A DNA stretch of 22,877 nt, taken from the NCBI GenBank assembly GCA_910589115.1, contig CAJUSB010000051.1, forward strand, positions 1 to 22,877, written 5' to 3'. Source of the DNA: an uncultured Clostridia bacterium (GTDB lineage: Bacteria > Bacillota > Clostridia > Oscillospirales > Butyricicoccaceae). How positions within the stretch are numbered: the stretch's first letter is position 1; every line of letters starts with the position of its first letter. The notes under the pieces are model-generated. The model was not told the DNA's origin. It was given only the letters and a program-made list of their open reading frames with translations, and searched no databases. Positions 15,808 to 22,877 of the stretch are shown piece by piece. The translations under genes and the position numbers were made by a program.

Positions 15808-15883
15808 TGACGATTCGAGTAGTCGACTACAATATGATACTATCACAATCGTCACCGCTTGTCAATGACTATTTTAATCGTCA
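15808..15883. promoter_or_regulatory. Operator cluster of the BlaI-type repressor
   Basis: GTAGTCGACTAC (15819-15830) is a perfect 12-bp palindrome over the predicted transcription start; it has the TAGT-n-ACTA form of BlaI-family sites. Around it the 8-mer AATCGTCA occurs at 15847-15854 and 15876-15883 (29 bp apart), and its inverse TGACGATT at 15808-15815. A further GTCATATGAC palindrome lies at 15802-15811. Several sites over one promoter suggest cooperative repression. Confidence 0.6.
15837..15865 (-). promoter_or_regulatory. Promoter of the blaI-blaR1-like operon
   Basis: On the minus strand TTGACA (15860-15865), a 17-nt spacer and TAGTAT (15837-15842) form a near-consensus sigma-A promoter. 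The predicted start is near 15830, inside the palindrome described separately. Confidence 0.75.
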
Positions 15884-16073
15884 CATAAACTTCATGATTT
15901 CTACACAATCAATTTTATATTACACATCTCAACTATATTTTCTATATAGAAAACGTCAGAGTTTTGCCGGATATTTCTTACAATCATAAATACATTTAAG
16001 ATTTCTGCAAATATTTCAATCGGAACACTTTTTAAGTTTGCTATATTTACATACAAAATAGAGATGAACATAT
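15884..16073. other. AT-rich intergenic stretch without a gene
   Basis: About 190 bp of AT-rich DNA lie between the BlaI promoter and the chemoreceptor remnant. There is a palindromic TTTTCTATATAGAAAA at 15938-15953, and a related TTTTCTATATGGAA sits at 16102-16115 inside the broken end of the chemoreceptor gene. I see no ORF, RNA gene or terminator. Confidence 0.5.
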
Positions 16074-16195
16074 CTAACTTAACGTTGGCAAGATACCATC
16101 GTTTTCTATATGGAACGCAATATCCTCCATCGTCTTAATAATCGAAACGATTTTATCCGACGAATGGCCGATATTCCGTGTTGCTTCTGTCAACT

Positions 16196-16227
16196 GTTCC
16201 ATCGTTCCATCGTTCCATCGTTCCATC
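16196..16227 (-). repeat. Four tandem copies of the 8-bp unit GATGGAAC in the chemoreceptor gene
   Basis: On the plus strand the unit GTTCCATC occurs four times without a mismatch. Two copies would give the reading frame D-G-T-M-E-Q-L-T that the family expects; four copies add 16 bp and shift the frame. Five copies would again be in frame. The unit length makes it prone to slipped-strand change. Confidence 0.9.
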
Positions 16228-16406
16228 CGCCTCAGCTGCATAGCCTGCTGCCTGATCCACCAGCCCGCTGGCACTGCCGCAGCGCTCCGCACTGGTATGG
16301 ATTTGCGATGTGATAGAGGTTACATTAGATACCAGTCCATCAATCGACTCCGCCTGTGCCGCTGTCCCCTGCGACAACGCCTGCGCACCCGCCGATACCC
16401 GGTCAG

Positions 16407-16454
16407 CCCCTGTATCTACCTGGCTGGCAACCCCTGTATCTACCTGGCTGGCAA
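16407..16454 (-). repeat. Perfect 24-bp tandem duplication in the chemoreceptor gene
   Basis: Two identical 24-bp units (16407-16430, 16431-16454) encode VASQVDTG twice in a row, between HAMP and the signalling helices. The duplication keeps the frame but adds eight residues, which is not a multiple of the seven-residue coiled-coil repeat. Confidence 0.92.
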
Positions 16455-17886
16455 CCTGTGAAATATCCCGTATCACATCCACCAAGTTCTCACGGATCGA
16501 CTTCAGGCTGTCGGATAAAACCCGGAAATCGCCTATATAATATGCCTCATTCGGCATAACGTCTGCCGAAAGATTGCCCGCTGCGATCTCACCTAGCACC
16601 CGGCCCACATCATCAATCGTTTTCCGCAGTATGATACAAACCTCATGGGTCGTCTCTGCAATCATACCGATTTCATCCGACCGGCCATAGAAAACCTCAA
16701 GCTCCCGGTCAGCAGAAAGGTTCAAATCCCGCAGATGCCCGATTGCAGACTCTACTGCTATCAGCTCCCGGCCTTCCCGCCGCAGCATCAGCAGCGTAAT
16801 CATAATAATAGCAACCGCCACAATCCCGCATAGGATTCCAACCACGATACGCACCGTCGTCACCGCACTATAAACCTGCGATGCACGGTCCCGGATCATA
16901 AAAACCCAGCTGCGATCCTGCAAATACTTATATGCAACCACTTGCTTGACGCCATTCTCATCCCGATAGGTGAGCGTATCCGCCTGGGTATCGCCCTCCT
17001 CCCTGATCCGCTGGATAATCTCCAAACATCCGGTATCCTCTGTTACCGTATTCAGCAGCGCTTCGTCCTCATGATATAAACAAACGCCGGTCTCCGCATT
17101 CAGAAAGATATATTCACTCTCGGGCAGCCCCCTCATATTCAGGTTCAGCAGCGCGTCGGTCAGATGTCTGGCATATACACCGGCCCCTACAAATCCCAGG
17201 CACTGCCCACCCTCATAAATCGGGTAATACATGGACAGGATCATGCTGCCCGTCCCCGGAGATTTCATAATCCCCAGATTGGTCAGCTCCTCCCGGGCAA
17301 GGATCGTATCCTGAAAGTTTTTCAGAGACTCCCCCTGCCGTGTCGTCATACCGACCGCATCCCGCTCGGAATGTGTCAGCACATGCGTATCCGTAATGTA
17401 CAGTCCCTCAAATACCCCCTTTATCTCCGCAAAATCCTCAGTATACTCCTGGGCCTTTGCTGCCAGCAGCGGGTCATCAGGGTCCATCAGCAGCTCACGG
17501 ACTTCCCTGCCTAGTGAAAACGCAGTCATATATTCCTCTGCCGTGGTCACATATTTGTTTAGGATTGCAGCCCGGGATTCTACACCGTCAATCATTTGAT
17601 TTGTGATATCATCCCTGACCATAGCAGCCGCATTGACGGAGACAATCCCCCAAAGCAGAAACATCCCGCCCAAGGTAATTGCTGTAGTAATAATGCCAAT
17701 ACGCACCGCCAGTTTTTTTGTTTGCAAGAATTTTCATAGACACCCCTCCGGAAATATTTCCCGAACCGGAGCCCCTCTGCCCCGGATCGGGTAAATCGCT
17801 TTTTTGAGGGGCAATCATCCTTCCTGTACGTAAATAGAATCTGTGGCATACACACCCCATAAAAAGCGCATAGCAAACATACCATC

Positions 17887-17915
17887 ATTATACAAGAAGA
17901 TGTTTCCCCTTGTAA
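17887..17915 (-). promoter_or_regulatory. Possible promoter of the chemoreceptor gene
   Basis: On the minus strand TTACAA (17910-17915), 17 nt and TATAAT (17887-17892) are seen about 150 nt before the ATG at 17737. The -10 is perfect, the -35 weak. The remaining gap to 18077 contains a GGGGG/CCCCC hairpin near 17936-17950 and nothing else recognisable. Confidence 0.4.
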
Positions 17916-18041
17916 TACGGAAACTTAATTTTTCCGGGGGCAGATCCCCCTACCCTTTTCCAGGCTGGCCGCCGCACAGGGGGGCAAAAAAATTCACAAA
18001 ATTCTGTTCAAATTATAGATTCCTTTTTCGTCAAACTATGG

Positions 18042-18060
18042 TAAAATAGACGTATACGTC
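18042..18060 (+). promoter_or_regulatory. Extended -10 promoter and palindromic operator of the Sel1-recQ operon
   Basis: TGG followed by TAAAAT (18042-18047) forms an extended -10 element; the -35 region (TTCCTT at 18020) is poor. Immediately after it GACGTATACGTC (18049-18060) is a perfect 12-bp palindrome covering the expected start. CGTCAAA recurs at 18029-18035 and 18056-18062. A dedicated regulator binding here is plausible but unidentified. Confidence 0.5.
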
Positions 18061-18077
18061 AAAAGGAGAGCAAACGT

Positions 18078-20876
18078 ATGATTTTATATAGATGTTCAAA
18101 AAATGCCTGCCGCCATCTATGGGGTGCGGAGACGCCGCCGGACAGCTGTCCGGCCTGCGGCGGGCACAAGCTGGAGGCACTGGGTGTGGACGACCTTTCC
18201 ATAGAGGAAATCGTCGAGTTGACCGAGCACTGTGACGAAAGCACGGAGGAAGGCCTGATCGTACAGGCCGAGCTGTTCCGGCTGGCTGCAATGGCGGGCG
18301 ATATGTGGGGGATCACGAACCTTGGCTGGTGCTGTGAAGCCGGTGCCGGGGTGGAAAAGGATGAAAAACAAGCTGCGTGGCTGTACACGCAGGCGGCAGA
18401 AGCCGGATATCCCCCGGCGCAGTGTAATCTTGCAGTGTGCTATGAAAACGGCATCGGCGTAGCAGCCGACCCAGAAATGGCGCTGAATCTGTTTTTTGCC
18501 TCGGCCGAGCGCGGCTATCCGCGGGCACAGTTCTGCCTTGGGCGGTACTATGAAAACGGGGTCGGCGTCTCCAGTGATGCTTCACGGGCCGTGGACTGGT
18601 ATCAGGCAGCGGCCTGGCAGAATTACCCGCCTGCTATGACCAGCTTGGGCTGGTGTTACGAATTCGGCGAGGGCGTGGAACAAAGCCCGGAAACGGCGGT
18701 CCTCTGGTATACCCGCGCAGCCGAAGCGGGCGACCCCAACGGGCAGTGCAACCTTGCCTGGTGCAAAGAATCCGGAATTGGTTGTGAGCAGTCCCTCACC
18801 GAAGCTGTAACGCTGTATGCAGCGGCGGCAGCACGCGGGCATATGCGTGCGATATGCAATCTTGCAGAGTGCTATGTACACGGGCGCGGCATCGAACAAT
18901 CACCCGAACAGGCTTTCACGCTGTATGAGCAGGCCGCCCGGCAGGGCCATGCACACGCCCAATTCCGGCTGGCACTCTTCCGCCGCCTGGGCTATGGCTG
19001 CGAATCCGATTTAGAGGAAGCGGCCCATCTGTTCCGGCAGGCTGCCGAGCAGGGGCATCCTGGTGCGCAGTGTGAGCTTGGCATCGCCTACGAACGCGGG
19101 CGCGGCGTCCAGCAGAACCCCGCAGAGGCTGTCAAATGGTATCAGCTTTCAGCCCGGCAGGGCGACGTCTGCGCGACCTATAATCTCGGCTGGTGCTATG
19201 AAACCGGTTTCGGCGTGGAACGCAGCCCCAAACGGGCCGTCTACCACTACCGCGTAACCGCCGAGCGCGGGGATACCGATGGACAGACCAGCCTTGGCTG
19301 GTGCTACCGTTACGGCTTCGGCGTTCCCCAAAATGCAAAGGAAGCCGCTAAATGGTTCTCCGCTGCTGCTGAAAAAGGCCATCCGCGTGCGCTGACCAAT
19401 CTGGCACAGCTGCACCTGCGGGGCGAGGGGGTCGCAAAGGATCTGGAACGGGCTGCCGCCCTTTTCCTGGCTGCTGCGGAAAAGGATTATGCGCCCGCGC
19501 AGACCGAATACGCCATCTGCTGCGAACGCGGGCGCGGACGGGAGTGCGACCCGGAAGCTGCTTTTAGCTGGTATCAGAAAGCTGCTGCGCAATCCGACCT
19601 ATGCGCAATGTACAATCTGGCATGGTGCTATGAAAATGCTTTCGGCACAGCGGAGGACCCGGAACAGGCAGCGCATTACTACCGTATGGCTGCCGAACTT
19701 GGCGACGCGGACGGGCAGACCAGCTATGCCTGGTGCTGCCGCAACGGCTACGGCACCGAGGAAAACCTGGAGGAAGCCGTCAAATGGTATACCCTTGCCG
19801 CTGGACAGAAGCACCCGCGTGCCCTGTATAATCTGGCGCTGCTGTACCAGTCCGGTAACGGCGTGGAGGAGGACAAGCCGCACGCAGCCGAGCTGATGCA
19901 GGCTTCTGCCGAGGCAGGCTATCCGGCGGCGCTCAACCTGATGGCGCGATACTATGAAAACGGCATTGGAGTGGAGACCGACCCGGCCAAAGCCGCTGAA
20001 TGGGCAGAAAAGGGCGCAAAATCCGGGCAGCGTGATGCGCAGTGCCGTCTTGGCTGGTATTATGATACCGGCTACGGTGTGGAACAGAGTGACGAAAAAG
20101 CATTTTATTGGTATAAGAAATCAGCCGATTCCGGCTCGGCGCAGGGTGCTTATAATCTTGCATGGTGCTACGCCCACGGACAGGGCACGGCTGCAAGCGA
20201 ACGCAAGTGCGTGAGGGCCTTCCGGCGGGCGGCTGAGCTGGGGCACGCGGGGGCACAATACAGCCTTGGCTGGCGGTATGCCAACGGCAAGGGCATTAAA
20301 AAGGATTATGCGCTTGCGGCGGAGTGGTATCGCAAGGCGGCCCAGCAAAACCATTCCTCGGCCTGCAACAACCTGGGGATCATGTATGAAAACGGGCAGG
20401 GGGTTCCGGCAGATCCGGCGGAAGCGGTACGCCTGTTTGAGCAGGCCATTGCCTGCGACCCCGAGAATGGTTATGCCTGCCACAGCCTTGGCAGCTGCTA
20501 CGAGCACGGCCGCGGGGTGGACGCCGATCTCGAAAAGGCAGCTGCACTCTATCAAAAGGCCATTGGGCTGAAAAACGCCTGTGCAATGGCGGCAATGGGC
20601 CGCTTGTACCTGAACGGCGCCGGCACCGAACAGGACCTGCCGGAAGCGGTCCGCCTGTTCCGGGAGAGTGCGGCGCTAGGCGATTCGGACGGCGGCTATT
20701 TCCTGGCCCGCTGCCTTTCGGAAGGGACTGGCACGGGGCAGGATCTGAATGCCGCGATTGCCGCCTGTGAAAAGGCGCTTGCGGACGAAGATTTCTGCGA
20801 CGTGAAACCGGCGGAAGCCCGCAAACTGCTGAAAAAACTTTCGGCGGCCAGCGCCGGCAGCGGCAGCAATGAATGA
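18078..20876 (+). CDS. Sel1-repeat protein with N-terminal zinc ribbon
   Basis: The 932-residue product is built almost wholly from Sel1-like (TPR-related) repeats. I count 23 units of 36 residues from residue 76 to about 905, each with the pattern A-x-NLGWCYExGxGVxxDxxxAxxWYxxAAExG. Such solenoids bind proteins and act as scaffolds; no enzyme domain is present. The first 30 residues form a rubredoxin-like zinc ribbon: Cys6, Cys11, Cys24 and Cys27 in YRCSKNAC and DSCPACGG. There is no signal peptide or membrane segment, so it should be cytoplasmic. Conserved WCY and CYE motifs make it rich in cysteine. AAGGAG lies 9 nt before the ATG. recQ starts 16 nt after the stop, so the two are almost certainly cotranscribed. 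The partner protein is unknown. Confidence 0.93.
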   Translation: MILYRCSKNACRHLWGAETPPDSCPACGGHKLEALGVDDLSIEEIVELTEHCDESTEEGLIVQAELFRLAAMAGDMWGITNLGWCCEAGAGVEKDEKQAAWLYTQAAEAGYPPAQCNLAVCYENGIGVAADPEMALNLFFASAERGYPRAQFCLGRYYENGVGVSSDASRAVDWYQAAAWQNYPPAMTSLGWCYEFGEGVEQSPETAVLWYTRAAEAGDPNGQCNLAWCKESGIGCEQSLTEAVTLYAAAAARGHMRAICNLAECYVHGRGIEQSPEQAFTLYEQAARQGHAHAQFRLALFRRLGYGCESDLEEAAHLFRQAAEQGHPGAQCELGIAYERGRGVQQNPAEAVKWYQLSARQGDVCATYNLGWCYETGFGVERSPKRAVYHYRVTAERGDTDGQTSLGWCYRYGFGVPQNAKEAAKWFSAAAEKGHPRALTNLAQLHLRGEGVAKDLERAAALFLAAAEKDYAPAQTEYAICCERGRGRECDPEAAFSWYQKAAAQSDLCAMYNLAWCYENAFGTAEDPEQAAHYYRMAAELGDADGQTSYAWCCRNGYGTEENLEEAVKWYTLAAGQKHPRALYNLALLYQSGNGVEEDKPHAAELMQASAEAGYPAALNLMARYYENGIGVETDPAKAAEWAEKGAKSGQRDAQCRLGWYYDTGYGVEQSDEKAFYWYKKSADSGSAQGAYNLAWCYAHGQGTAASERKCVRAFRRAAELGHAGAQYSLGWRYANGKGIKKDYALAAEWYRKAAQQNHSSACNNLGIMYENGQGVPADPAEAVRLFEQAIACDPENGYACHSLGSCYEHGRGVDADLEKAAALYQKAIGLKNACAMAAMGRLYLNGAGTEQDLPEAVRLFRESAALGDSDGGYFLARCLSEGTGTGQDLNAAIAACEKALADEDFCDVKPAEARKLLKKLSAASAGSGSNE
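19059..19922 (+). repeat. Two consecutive four-unit blocks (432 bp each) in the Sel1 array
   Basis: Units 8-11 (19059-19490) and units 12-15 (19491-19922) match one to one: ERGRG in 8 and 12, NLGWCYE/NLAWCYE with RAVYHYR/QAAHYYR in 9 and 13, DGQTSLGWC/DGQTSYAWC in 10 and 14, and PRALTNLA/PRALYNLA in 11 and 15. Units 4-6 resemble 9-11 more loosely. The array seems to have grown by block duplication and then diverged. Confidence 0.75.
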
Positions 20877-20892
20877 CAAGGAGGAACCGCGC

Positions 20893-22767
20893 TTGACCCC
20901 CGAGGAAGCACTGAAAAAATATTTTGGCTATACGCAGTTCCGCCCGCATCAGGGCGGGATCATCTCGCAGATACTGGAAGGGCACGACGTACTCGGCGTT
21001 ATGCCGACCGGCGCGGGCAAGTCGCTGTGCTACCAAATTCCGGCGCTGTGCCTGCCCGGCTGGACGCTGGTCATTTCGCCGCTGATCTCGCTGATGCAGG
21101 ATCAGGTCACGGCGCTCATGCAATCGGGCGTTCCTGCGGCTTGTCTGAACAGCGCACAGGATGAAGCCGCACAGCGGCAGATTTACGCACGAGCCTACCG
21201 TGGGGAACTCCGGCTGCTCTACGTTGCGCCGGAACGGCTGGAAACCGCAGGGTTCCGGAACCTGTGCGAGCAGAACCCGCCTATCCTGGCGGCTGTGGAT
21301 GAAGCCCACTGCATTTCACAATGGGGGCAGGACTTCCGTCCAAGCTATCTGCACCTTCCCGCACTGCTGGAAACGCTGCCGGAGCGTCCGCGCATTGCGG
21401 CCTTTACGGCTACAGCTACGGCTGCTGTGCGTGAGGATATCGCACGCCTGCTCTGCCTGCGCGACCCTTTCACATTGGTTTCCGGCTTTGACCGTCCGAA
21501 TCTGTATTTCGGCGTGCGTGCCACCCAGGGGACCCTTGACAAAAAGAATTTGCTGCTGCAATTCCTGGATGCACGGCGCGAGAAAAGTGGTATCATCTAT
21601 TGCTCCACCCGGAAAATGGTGGATGAAATCTATGGGCTGCTTTGCACGCGCGGCGTTGCTGCCGGGCGCTACCATGCGGGCATGGCGAACGAGGAACGCC
21701 AGCAAATACAGGAAGATTTCCTGTATGACCGGCTGAGCGTCATGGTGGCTACAAATGCATTTGGCATGGGCATCGACAAGCCGAACATATCCTATGTCCT
21801 GCATTTTAACATGCCGCAGGACCTGGAAAGCTATTATCAGGAAGCCGGACGCGCCGGGCGGGATGGTGAACCCGCTGAATGCCTGCTGTTATACAATGGG
21901 CAGGATGTCCGCACTGCTGACTACATGATTTCACACAGCCGTGAGGCCGATGCCGAACTGGATGAGGAAGCCCGGGCACGCGTGATGGAACAGGCACGGG
22001 AGCGGCTTCGTCAAATGACGTTTTACAGCACGACAAGCGACTGCCTGCGCGGCTTTTTCCTGCGTTATTTCGGCGAACGGGCGCCAATCAGCTGCGGCAA
22101 CTGCTCCAACTGCCTTGCCGGGCAGAAGGAACAGGACATCACGGTGGAGGCCCAGAAAATCGTCTCCTGTGTTTTCCGTCTGCACCAGCGCAGGCGCACG
22201 GTCGGCAAAAGCACCATTGCCGCGATCCTGCGCGGCGCAAAGACCGAGCGGATCACACAGGCGGGTTTTGACAGCCTCTCGACCTATGGCATTATGAAAG
22301 GCACGCCGCAGCGCACCTTGATTTACTTAATTGAGCTGCTTACAAAGGCGGGTTACCTGACCGATACCGGCGGCGAATACCCGGTCATCCAGCTCAATGA
22401 GCGGTCTGATGAAATCATCCGGCAGCATCGTCCGGTCACTGCACGCCTGCGGGAGGACATTATGAACGCCCGGGAAAAGCCCGAACCGCAGCCGCAAAAG
22501 ACGGTTGAACTGCCTGCGGACCTTGATCCTGCGCTGTATGACCGTCTGACCAAGCTGCGTGCCAGGCTGGCCAATAATGCGGGGGTTCCGCCCTATATTA
22601 TTTTCAGCAATGCGGTGCTGCGCGAAATCGCGGCACGCAAGCCGCACACTGACGCGGGACTTCTGGAAATCCCCGGCATTGGGGAAAACAAGCTCAACCG
22701 CTACGGCCGGGACTTCCTGAACTGCATTGCCGACTACGAAGCTGAATCACATCCGACTGATGTATAA
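20893..22767 (+). CDS. recQ: ATP-dependent DNA helicase RecQ
   Basis: This 3'-to-5' helicase acts in recombination and replication-fork repair. From the TTG start the protein has 624 residues. Helicase motifs include FGYTQFRPHQ, Walker A TGAGKS (39-44), motif II DEAH (136-139) with HCISQWGQDFRPSY, the TATAT of motif III, and the QEAGRAGRDG of motif VI. The RQC zinc site has Cys384, 401, 404 and 407 in DCLRGFFLRYFGE and CGNCSNC, then a winged helix (RGAKTERITQ), and a C-terminal HRDC domain (about 545-620, VPPYIIFSN). I choose TTG at 20893 because AAGGAGG (20878-20884) is 8 nt upstream and MTPEEALKKYFGY suits the family. An ATG at 20869, overlapping the Sel1 gene by 8 nt, lacks a ribosome site and would add eight residues. 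Confidence 0.93.
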   Translation: MTPEEALKKYFGYTQFRPHQGGIISQILEGHDVLGVMPTGAGKSLCYQIPALCLPGWTLVISPLISLMQDQVTALMQSGVPAACLNSAQDEAAQRQIYARAYRGELRLLYVAPERLETAGFRNLCEQNPPILAAVDEAHCISQWGQDFRPSYLHLPALLETLPERPRIAAFTATATAAVREDIARLLCLRDPFTLVSGFDRPNLYFGVRATQGTLDKKNLLLQFLDARREKSGIIYCSTRKMVDEIYGLLCTRGVAAGRYHAGMANEERQQIQEDFLYDRLSVMVATNAFGMGIDKPNISYVLHFNMPQDLESYYQEAGRAGRDGEPAECLLLYNGQDVRTADYMISHSREADAELDEEARARVMEQARERLRQMTFYSTTSDCLRGFFLRYFGERAPISCGNCSNCLAGQKEQDITVEAQKIVSCVFRLHQRRRTVGKSTIAAILRGAKTERITQAGFDSLSTYGIMKGTPQRTLIYLIELLTKAGYLTDTGGEYPVIQLNERSDEIIRQHRPVTARLREDIMNAREKPEPQPQKTVELPADLDPALYDRLTKLRARLANNAGVPPYIIFSNAVLREIAARKPHTDAGLLEIPGIGENKLNRYGRDFLNCIADYEAESHPTDV

Positions 22768-22787
22768 AAATCCCTTTACAATGAAAA

Positions 22788-22877
22788 ACTATACTCGTGA
22801 GGTATGCAGATTGCCGTTTCGCTCGCCTACGCGGCGGGCGGTCTTCCGCAGACAGCGCCAGAGGGACTTGTCCCTCT
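22788..22877 (+). repeat. Dispersed structured repeat, copy E (cut by window edge)
   Basis: It starts 20 nt after the recQ stop, in the same sense. The 5' flank (TATACTCGTGAGG, then GATTGCCGTTT) and the stem GTCT/AGAC with loop TCCGC are nearly identical to copy A at 1-114, which points the other way. The window ends inside the second stem. Confidence 0.85.

Larger units (their letters stand above)
16074..17737 (-). pseudogene. Methyl-accepting chemotaxis protein, frameshifted and C-terminally truncated
   Basis: A chemoreceptor: first membrane segment (GIITTAITLGGMFLLWGIVS), a Cache-like outer domain of about 240 residues, second membrane segment (VGILCGIVAVAIIMITLLML), HAMP, and the start of the cytoplasmic signalling domain. 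The ATG at 17737 with GGAGGGG just upstream would give MKILANKKLAVRIG if a T7/A7 tract (17713-17719) had six bases; with seven the frame breaks. A TTG at 17727 is in the main frame but lacks a ribosome site. Near the other end a run of 8-bp repeats (16196-16227) shifts the frame again: one frame ends at 16153, while the true continuation MEQLTEATRNIG, SIIKTMEDIAF runs in another frame to 16074. After IAF the universally conserved QTNILALNAAVEAARAG tip is absent. It cannot signal to CheA as it stands. No other chemotaxis gene is nearby. Confidence 0.85.

Noticed and set aside
16153..17727. The chemoreceptor as a normal 524-residue gene from a TTG start
   Set aside because: The TTG has no ribosome site, the end after DGTMERWNDGT is off-frame junk, and the true family sequence resumes in another frame.

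Overview
The window looks like chromosomal DNA of a strictly anaerobic, fairly GC-rich Firmicute of the gut Clostridia. An Oscillospirales/Butyricicoccaceae-like host is my best guess, but it is inference. The supporting signs are a single-chain pyruvate:ferredoxin oxidoreductase, clostridial Shine-Dalgarno sites (AAGGAGG), AT-rich intergenic DNA between GC-rich genes, a gutFRMCB-type sorbitol PTS operon and a BlaI/M56 pair. There are no tRNA or rRNA genes, no CRISPR array and no intact mobile element.

Layout. (1) 128-4911, minus strand: a sorbitol (glucitol) operon in the order sorbitol-6-phosphate dehydrogenase, PRD regulator GutR, GutM, EIIC (SrlA), EIIBC (SrlE). A TTGACA/TATAAT promoter and a long inverted repeat lie at its 5' end. 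The EIIA gene that normally follows is not in the window. (2) 5200-7500: a decayed patch holding a transposase remnant, two strong hairpin terminators, an unannotated 35-codon ORF, and an iron alcohol dehydrogenase and an AraC regulator that face each other head to head and have both lost their N-termini. (3) 7567-9328, minus strand: a zinc-dependent phospholipase C-like protein and two small hypotheticals. (4) 9972-13652, plus strand: the PFOR gene with its own promoter. (5) 14019-15783, minus strand: a BlaI-type repressor and a BlaR1-like M56 membrane peptidase with a palindromic operator over the promoter. (6) 16074-17737, minus strand: a chemoreceptor gene that is broken or switched off. 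It has an A7 frameshift near the start, a 24-bp tandem duplication, an out-of-frame run of four 8-bp repeats, and a lost signalling tip. (7) 18078-22767, plus strand: a 932-residue Sel1-repeat protein with an N-terminal zinc ribbon, followed 16 nt later by a RecQ helicase.

The most unusual signal is a dispersed intergenic repeat with at least five copies at four loci (1-114, 9391-9671 as a tandem pair, 13684-13840, 22788-22877). It folds into a series of hairpins, and paired positions change together between copies while base pairing is kept. That pattern points to selection on, or gene-conversion-free drift of, a folded RNA or DNA element. Three loci lie directly after a stop codon in the sense direction of the upstream gene. 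Both ends of the window fall inside a copy, so the window may be a whole contig whose assembly stopped at this repeat.

The intact genes describe a fermentative cell that imports and phosphorylates sorbitol, oxidises it to fructose-6-phosphate, and passes pyruvate through PFOR to acetyl-CoA and reduced ferredoxin.
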